A stretch of 64,000 nucleotides of DNA. Source: Citrus sinensis. Its lineage: Eukaryota; Streptophyta; Magnoliopsida; Sapindales; Rutaceae. Under the pieces are notes generated by a model that did not search any database, was not told the DNA's origin, and saw nothing but the letters and a program-made list of their open reading frames with translations. The stretch covers positions 35,427,001 to 35,491,000 of the forward strand of contig NC_068560.1 of NCBI RefSeq assembly GCF_022201045.2. The letters run 5' to 3'. Positions 58,380 to 64,000 of this stretch are shown here, one piece after another (position 1 is the stretch's first letter; each line of letters opens with the position of its first letter). The translations under genes were made by a program, and so were the position numbers.

Positions 58380-59288
58380 CTAATCAGCCTTGTTAATCCC
58401 GATACGCTTAACCACAGCGTTTCTTATGGCTTCAGCAGGCAAACAGAGCCCGTTACGTTCAACCCCAGACATGTAGTTTCTCACTTCTTTCCTTATCATC
58501 TCCTGCATCACTGCCAAAAACTCCGGGTTGAAAAACTGCTTCTCATATCCAAACTCGCCCTGGTTCTGTGCCTGTGCCTGCACCTGCAAAGGTTGTGTTG
58601 ATGCCACCTGGTTCGGGTTCAAAACCAAGTTGGATCCATTTTCGGACCCGGGACCATGATTTGAGACCTCACAAGATTCGGATCCGGGCAGCGAGAGACT
58701 GAGTGAGGTTGGTGGATCCGTTGTTGAAGATGAGGTTTCGACGGGAACAAGCGAACCGGTTCGAAACAAGGGGTGGCAAACTGGAGACTGAGCCACACCG
58801 GGTAAGCTTGAATCACTCGAATCGGATCCAGATGGACTACCCGGGTTCAAACACAACCCGGAAATATTATTGCTCGGCCCCACACTGTTCGCTCTTTTCA
58901 ACGGCAGCGGGTTAATCGCATCTACCTGCGACTCATCACTCATGGAAGAGCATTTCCTCTTCAAAGTGGAGTTCCAGTGGTTTTTGATAGCGTTATCGGT
59001 CCGGCCGCTAAGGAGGCGAGCGATGGTGGCCCATTTGTTACCGAACCGAGCGTGGGCCCGAAGTATAGTCTCGTCCTCTTCAGGAGTGAACGGTCTGTGT
59101 TCTACCTGAGGTGACAGCTGGTTACACCAGCGTAACCGGCATGATTTGCCCGATCGGCCAGGGATCGACTTACTGATCAAAGACCAGTTTCTAGGGCCGT
59201 AGTTTTGTACCAGCCTCTGTAACGCCTCATCTTCTTCTGGACTCCACGGACCCTTGATCCGATCCACATCTTTTTTGGTCGAAGCCAT
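58380..59288 (-). CDS. R2R3-MYB transcription factor, subgroup 22 (MYB44/70/73/77 type)
   Basis: 302 residues, single exon, as is usual for this subgroup. Repeat R2 has W15, W35 and W54; R3 has F67 in place of the first Trp (normal in R2R3-MYBs), W86 and W105, with [19 protein letters not shown] at the end. After the DNA-binding region come the subgroup-22 motifs: [18 protein letters not shown], an EAR-like LxLxL (TSLSLSLPG, about 195-203), and [19 protein letters not shown] near 258-276. Members act in abscisic acid, auxin and stress responses and often repress genes such as PP2C phosphatases. The start ATG at 59288 lies just before the conserved [21 protein letters not shown] run at 59473-59482 lies about 190 bp upstream on the same strand. 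MYB44 versus MYB73/77 cannot be settled. Confidence 0.95.
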   Translation of the reverse strand: MASTKKDVDRIKGPWSPEEDEALQRLVQNYGPRNWSLISKSIPGRSGKSCRLRWCNQLSPQVEHRPFTPEEDETILRAHARFGNKWATIARLLSGRTDNAIKNHWNSTLKRKCSSMSDESQVDAINPLPLKRANSVGPSNNISGLCLNPGSPSGSDSSDSSLPGVAQSPVCHPLFRTGSLVPVETSSSTTDPPTSLSLSLPGSESCEVSNHGPGSENGSNLVLNPNQVASTQPLQVQAQAQNQGEFGYEKQFFNPEFLAVMQEMIRKEVRNYMSGVERNGLCLPAEAIRNAVVKRIGINKAD

Positions 59289-59471
59289 GCTTTAAGAACA
59301 AGGAAAATCTAATTTTTTTTTTCAAAAAAAAGAAAAAAACAAGGATAAGAATCTAACTATCTCAGTGCGGTTATAGCAGAGAGGATTTGATTTCGTTTAG
59401 GAGGCGGTGATGGTGGAGGCTTGAGCCTCACCTTGTTCCTGATTGAGGAAAATAGCTGGAGTGTGAGGAGG

Positions 59472-59483
59472 GATATATATATA
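59472..59483 (-). promoter_or_regulatory. Probable TATA box of the MYB gene
   Basis: TATATATATA on the minus strand about 185-195 bp upstream of the MYB start. A little further upstream, 59511-59545 contains AACCGGTTT, ACCGGT and AACCGTTG, the last a classic MYB-binding type sequence, so autoregulation is possible. Confidence 0.5.
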
Positions 59484-59545
59484 GCTACGGAGGGATAAGA
59501 ATGACTGGATGAACCGGTTTCAGTGACCGGTCATAACCGTTGAGA

Positions 59546-60810
59546 GTGGAGGATTCTTCCAGGCAAGGCAGTTACACGTATACAGCTGTCAAACTAACAC
59601 GCGTCATGTTTTCGCCTATTCAACTTACACGTATAATCACTCCCCATCAAAACTGCCTTACGTGCAGTTGCCACAAATACAGACTTCCTCAAGTTCACAG
59701 CCAAATCACGCCACATCAAACTACAAACCAATTACGGGGTCCCAATTTTGGGATATTTCAAATTTCCGGGTCAATAAAATAACCGGCGTTTTAAAAGCTA
59801 CACTGATGTTTAGTGGTAGGGAGAGGGCATATTTGAAAAACAAACATGATGGTTTCAAAGGAAAGCGTGAGACTGATGTTTATCTTATCGTTATTCTTAT
59901 TATTAAATTAAATTAAAAAAAAAAGCGAAATAGTAAGAACAAATAAAAGAGAAAAGAAATGGAGGGTACGGTTAGGAGGGGGGTGACTTTGACTGAGGAC
60001 AGGCTGGAGAGCAATTTCGTGTAGGGGATTTTCTCTTTAAATTTTATGAAGGAAAACGACGCGAGGAAATGCTGAGCTGGCACTCTAAACGACAAACTTA
60101 AGTAGCAGAATCGGGTAACTGAAGGGGTACTATATAATTCTGTCAGTCCAGCCTGTCAATCTAGGCCCACTCAAAAGGCTTTATCTAACTGCCTACTTTC
60201 TACCAACCACCACATAGCGGCCACAGCCCTTTTCCAATTTGAACTGCCAAAACCGACTCCACCGCCTTACCAGCTTAATTTATTATTGGTGCTTTGTTTT
60301 CTCTCCACACACAAACAGACTTTCCTGGTTGCTTCATACTCGTTATTGATTTTCATATAAAACTTGTTTTCCACTAGATAACTCTTCAGGTAGAGGACGT
60401 AGACAAGTAGTTTGTAGTTACAACTTACAAATAATGGTGGCTATATTTTAACAGGCTGATGAATTGAATTTGAGTTTATTTGAGCATAAATTGAAATAAA
60501 TGAAAGAATTTAAATAAATAAAAAGTTATTTAGGAAAAAAAAAACAAAAATAATGACAAGGTCACATCAGGTAATTCACATTTGATTGAAAGAAAAAGAT
60601 ACTCTATTTGACTTATGATTATATTATTTTATTTAAAGTTTGTATCTTAACTAATGATGTAAATTATGTGATTTTGTGCTATGGGAGTATGTTATAATTA
60701 ATTATTAACTGACGTAGGGATTTTCCAAATCCAAAAAAAAAAAAGAAACAGGAAAAAAGGAAAAGGTGGATAAAAGACTAACAAAAACGGAAAAAAGGAA
60801 AAGTAAAAGT
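59546..60810. other. Upstream region of the MYB gene
   Basis: About 1.3 kb of likely promoter and intergenic DNA. No supported coding frame. Confidence 0.4.
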
Positions 60811-61062
60811 GAGCCACTCGGCCTTTCGTCGAGTGGTTAGGGCAGCAGTTCGAATCCCCACAAAAGTATTGTGGGTGTATTTTCTTCCTTAATTAAAAAT
60901 TGAGTGAAGACAGTTTTCTTCCTTACCCATTAGTGAGGAGTGGACATCCCTAGAATATTTGTGATGGTTAAAATTTAGGCAGAGCTCCATTAGCATTGAT
61001 GTAAGTTGGTCCCAGTAATAATCTGATTTGTAAATATCAGTTATATACTAATAAAAAAAAAA
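60811..61062 (+). mobile_element. tRNA-derived SINE candidate
   Basis: The head contains GTCGAGTGGTTAGGGC (box A-like) and CAGTTCGAATCCCC (box B-like), the internal Pol III promoter of tRNA genes, but with no foldable tRNA body. An unrelated body of about 200 bp follows and the element ends in an A-rich tail at 61051-61062. A possible short target duplication AAAAGTG lies at 60805-60811 and 61067-61073. About 250 bp, a typical plant SINE size. Confidence 0.65.
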
Positions 61063-61153
61063 CTGAAAAAGTGGGGTCGAAGTTTTCGCGTTGCAGTTAT
61101 TCACAGCTGTGCAAAGAGACTTCTCAATGGCAATGCCGTGCACCTCCCACACT

Positions 61154-61265
61154 CACGTGCCACACGCAGCGCCCGTCACCTAACCCCGACCTGTCCTTCG
61201 CCGTACCAGTACGTTTCCATGAACTGTTCACGTGACCGGGCCTCCACACGTGTGCATGTCACGTG
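61154..61265. promoter_or_regulatory. Cluster of four CACGTG (G-box/ABRE) elements
   Basis: CACGTG occurs at 61154-61159, 61229-61234, 61247-61252 and 61260-61265, i.e. four copies in 112 bp, in a patch much richer in GC than its surroundings. G-boxes bind bZIP and bHLH factors and mediate abscisic acid or light responses. The nearest recognised gene is the minus-strand MYB gene, whose start is about 1.9 kb away on the downstream side, so this may be a distal promoter element of it, or the promoter of a transcript I cannot see. Confidence 0.6.
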
Positions 61266-64000
61266 ACTCCACACCCCTGCGGCCCAATCTGGTGAACACT
61301 GCCACGTAATGCTCAGTGACCGTAAAATTACAATAAACTCAACACACATTTACTTACTTAACGGCTAAACCTTTTACTTTTCGTAACGTTGTAACTTCAG
61401 ATGTTCTTTCTTTCTGCTCCTCGTGAAAATTACGTTAAAACCAAAAAAAAAAAAAAAAATCACCTATACTCGTGATGGGACAATGCAAAATCTGTAGTTA
61501 CGTAAATAAAGCACAACATAAGATGATTTTTATTGAGCATTAGAAGTATTCGGCCGGTTCATGTATGGGGAGTTATTGCAAAGAACACAATGGTCCCAGG
61601 CATGGTCACGCTTGTGGGTTGTAAATATGCGCTTTTTGAAACAATTATTATTAATAATTGTGCATTGGATTCTCACCATTATGCATCGAATAACATTTTT
61701 TTTTTTGTTTTTTAATGGGACAACAAGTGGCATTGTCAGTCTTTTTTTAATATGTTTTTACTTTACATATAAGTACGACCCAATACGGATTAGTCCTGTA
61801 ATTTAGCACATGGCATAGAAAGAGAGAGGATGTTTCGTCGTCCCACTGCTGTGCTTAGCAAGTGGCGTTTCGCTATTTTCAAAAATCAAAATTAAAAGTA
61901 AAACCAAGTCCCAATAAACTTCAATTGAGCAGGGCTCCCCCCTCATTAGCACATTTTTGTCCACAAAGACTTATATGCATGTATAATAAATAAGAGAATC
62001 TAGATTGGAATTATCATTCATAATTTTACTCCTCGAAAGTATTAAAACTGGAATGGAGTTATACATTTCAAATTTTATTTTAAGATTGTACGTTAGATAA
62101 TGTGACAGTCGCGTAATTGGTGGTGAAAGACGATCGTTGGTGGAGGTGACGATATTCCCTCATCGACAATGACACTATTCCGATAAGTTTACATTTATTA
62201 ATAATATATTGTAATTGTTTTTTTTTCTAAATTATTACTTTTATATATGAAAAACAAAAAAAAAATCCAATGCAAATCACGGGGCTAATACACCAAAAAC
62301 TGAAGTAAAATACACTACACATAAAATGCATAGCATTAGTTAATATAATATTGTCTAATTTCATGAACCAAATATATTTTTCATAAACGACACATCATAT
62401 ATCATATTATTCAGTTAAAATCTATCAATACTTAGATTCTACCCACACACAAAGTATCTAATATGAATTATTAATTAGAAGATAAGATCATGATTGATAC
62501 TACTATAATGTAGTTGGGGGCCCTGAATCGTTGAATATGCAAGCAGCCAAGCATCATACCCGCACAAGGATTATAGCAGGCATTGGAAATGCATATAAAT
62601 TAATCGGTGATGATTTAAGGCAGCATGCAGTCCCCACAGCTTAAACAACTTTTTTATGATTGAACGACGTTCAACAAACCAATGATCGATGCAATTCACA
62701 GAATTAATTGCTAGTTGGTGGGTGCCTGTCGATCCTACTAGGTTTTCAAATTACAAATTTGACAGAGCATAAAGTAATTTTACATTTATTAATCGCGAAA
62801 TTTGCGCTTATCTCAGGTGTCGATCAATATCTTTAACTAAAAACAATATGTGCATATAAAAATAAAAAGAAAATAGTCACTTTGACTTCATATCTTTCTT
62901 AGGCACGAAGCATACATAAAAAGGAAAGTTTTGATTTAATCAGATGAGCACACCATCACATTTCACATAAAGCTCAATTAAGCGAAGCAGCTGTCGTGTT
63001 AAATTGTCAGTAGTCTTTCATATTCATGCACCTCAGGAGGGCTAAAATCAGGATTATTTTAGGGTGGGCTAAGGTTTTTTTTTCAATTGGTGGTACGACA
63101 TATTACCATATAAAGTTACTAGGAATCTAAATAAATTGGAAATTGGTTACAATTTTCCTTTTCAAAATCTTTGTGCTGTACTTGTTAAATAATTGATAAA
63201 CAAAATATGTATTTTATTTTCTAACGCGTGGCTAACTTAAAAAGAAAAATTGAAGTTAGGAAACTAAAATCCTTTAGTGGGTATGATAAGTTATTCGGTT
63301 TGGGATATTAAATTTACATGGCCCCTTTTTAAATTTTTATGAAATGGCAAACTTGAAAATTATTAATGCGGCGAACTTATAAATAAAATAGTGGTCGTTA
63401 TGTGCACAATGGCTTTTTTGTAAATAAATTAAAAATTTCTCTCAAATTTGAGACAAGCTACACAGGTAGCCTTGCCTATTTAAAAATTTAGACATATTTT
63501 ATATTGAGATTCGACAGTTATACATTTTAAATGACAGAACATAATCATAAAAGATAAATTAATTCTTACATTATTAGATTATAATATTGAAGTGTTTGGT
63601 AAAAATATATTATTATAACTTAAAAATTAATCTGCTTTGATATTATTAAGAATTTATAATATTTTTATTTATAATAGATGTGACTTCAAAATTATAATAC
63701 ATCAGTATCAAACTAAGCCCTTAAACACGTTACTAAGAAAGAATTGGAAAATCATCACCACATAAACATAATAAAAAACGTGCGTTTTCACCATGGCGGC
63801 CCCAAGCCGAAGTGCCGAACGGCTTTAAGTTTATCATATAATGGGTGGTGGTTCTCTCTCTCTCTCTCTCTCAAATTATTGTGATGTAGACCGAAGTCAC
63901 CGAACTACTAAAAATATCGAGTTTCAATTTCTTCGCCGGTGGGGGCATTGCGTTTTGGTGGGGCCGACGTTCGCCACGTAGACGGATCATCCGACAACTT
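61266..64000. other. Gene-free end of the window
   Basis: About 2.7 kb of AT-rich DNA. A runs at 61443-61459; CT microsatellite at 63853-63871. The last 220 bp become richer in GC and may be the promoter or leader of a gene beyond the window, but no coding frame is established. Confidence 0.35.

Noticed and set aside
61003..61020. GGTCCCAGTA near 61.0 kb, similar to the GGTCCCAGTAG of the PIPL gene
   Set aside because: No reading frame encodes SGPSxxGxGH there; it is inside the SINE candidate.
1..64000. CRISPR arrays, bacterial operons, phage or plasmid features
   Set aside because: None present; introns, tRNA flanks and protein families are all of plant nuclear type.

Overview
The window is nuclear DNA from a flowering plant, almost certainly a eudicot. 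Evidence: intron-rich genes with GT-AG splice sites, very AT-rich intergenic DNA with many short plant transposons, and plant-only families (GID2/SLY1 F-box, WPP/MAF1, subgroup-22 R2R3-MYB, PIP/PIPL secreted peptides, CYP81-like P450, QUIRKY/FTIP-type MCTP). Protein flavour suggests a woody rosid, perhaps Citrus or a relative; that is a guess and nothing here proves the species.

Layout. 0.05-3.1 kb: intact single-exon MCTP gene (+). 3.6-8.8 kb: eleven-exon CDKAL1-type tRNA methylthiotransferase (-), tail to tail with it. 9.9-11.4 kb: two-exon CYP81-like P450 (+), followed at 13.1-14.6 kb by two decayed P450 relics. 15.5-16.2 kb: 680-bp foldback element just upstream of a WPP-domain (MAF1) gene (+) at 16.5-17.2 kb. 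17-27 kb: gene-poor, with a 5'-truncated LINE with target duplications (20.7-21.1 kb) and an AT-rich tandem array (24.8-26.5 kb) split by a Harbinger-type MITE. 27.2-41.5 kb: three genes for secreted PIP/PIPL peptides (27.2 -, 32.2 +, 41.1 +), the last with four peptide motifs; between them lie a second foldback element (34.9 kb) and the gibberellin-signalling F-box gene GID2/SLY1 (36.7 kb, +). 43.6-45.9 kb: hAT-like ends. 46.2-51.7 kb: ten-exon MRG chromodomain gene (+) carrying a hAT MITE in intron 7. 52.8 kb: tRNA-Glu(UUC) (-). 53.6-54.2 kb: Tourist-type MITE. 54.5 kb: receptor-kinase relic. 58.4-59.3 kb: subgroup-22 R2R3-MYB gene (-). 60.8-61.1 kb: tRNA-derived SINE candidate, then a dense CACGTG cluster. 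The last 2.7 kb has no recognisable gene.

This is an ordinary eukaryotic gene neighbourhood, not an operon, and the genes do not form one pathway. Themes that recur are hormone and stress signalling (GID2, MYB44-type, PIP peptides), chromatin reading (MRG) and translational fidelity (CDKAL1, tRNA-Glu). The most noteworthy items are the loose PIP/PIPL cluster with three precursor architectures, the four-motif PIP precursor, and several mobile elements whose ends and target duplications can be read exactly. Exon borders were derived by hand from splice consensus, reading-frame continuity and family conservation; for multi-exon genes the coordinates span the whole coding region and the exons are listed in the evidence. 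Protein comparisons are from memory, without database searches.
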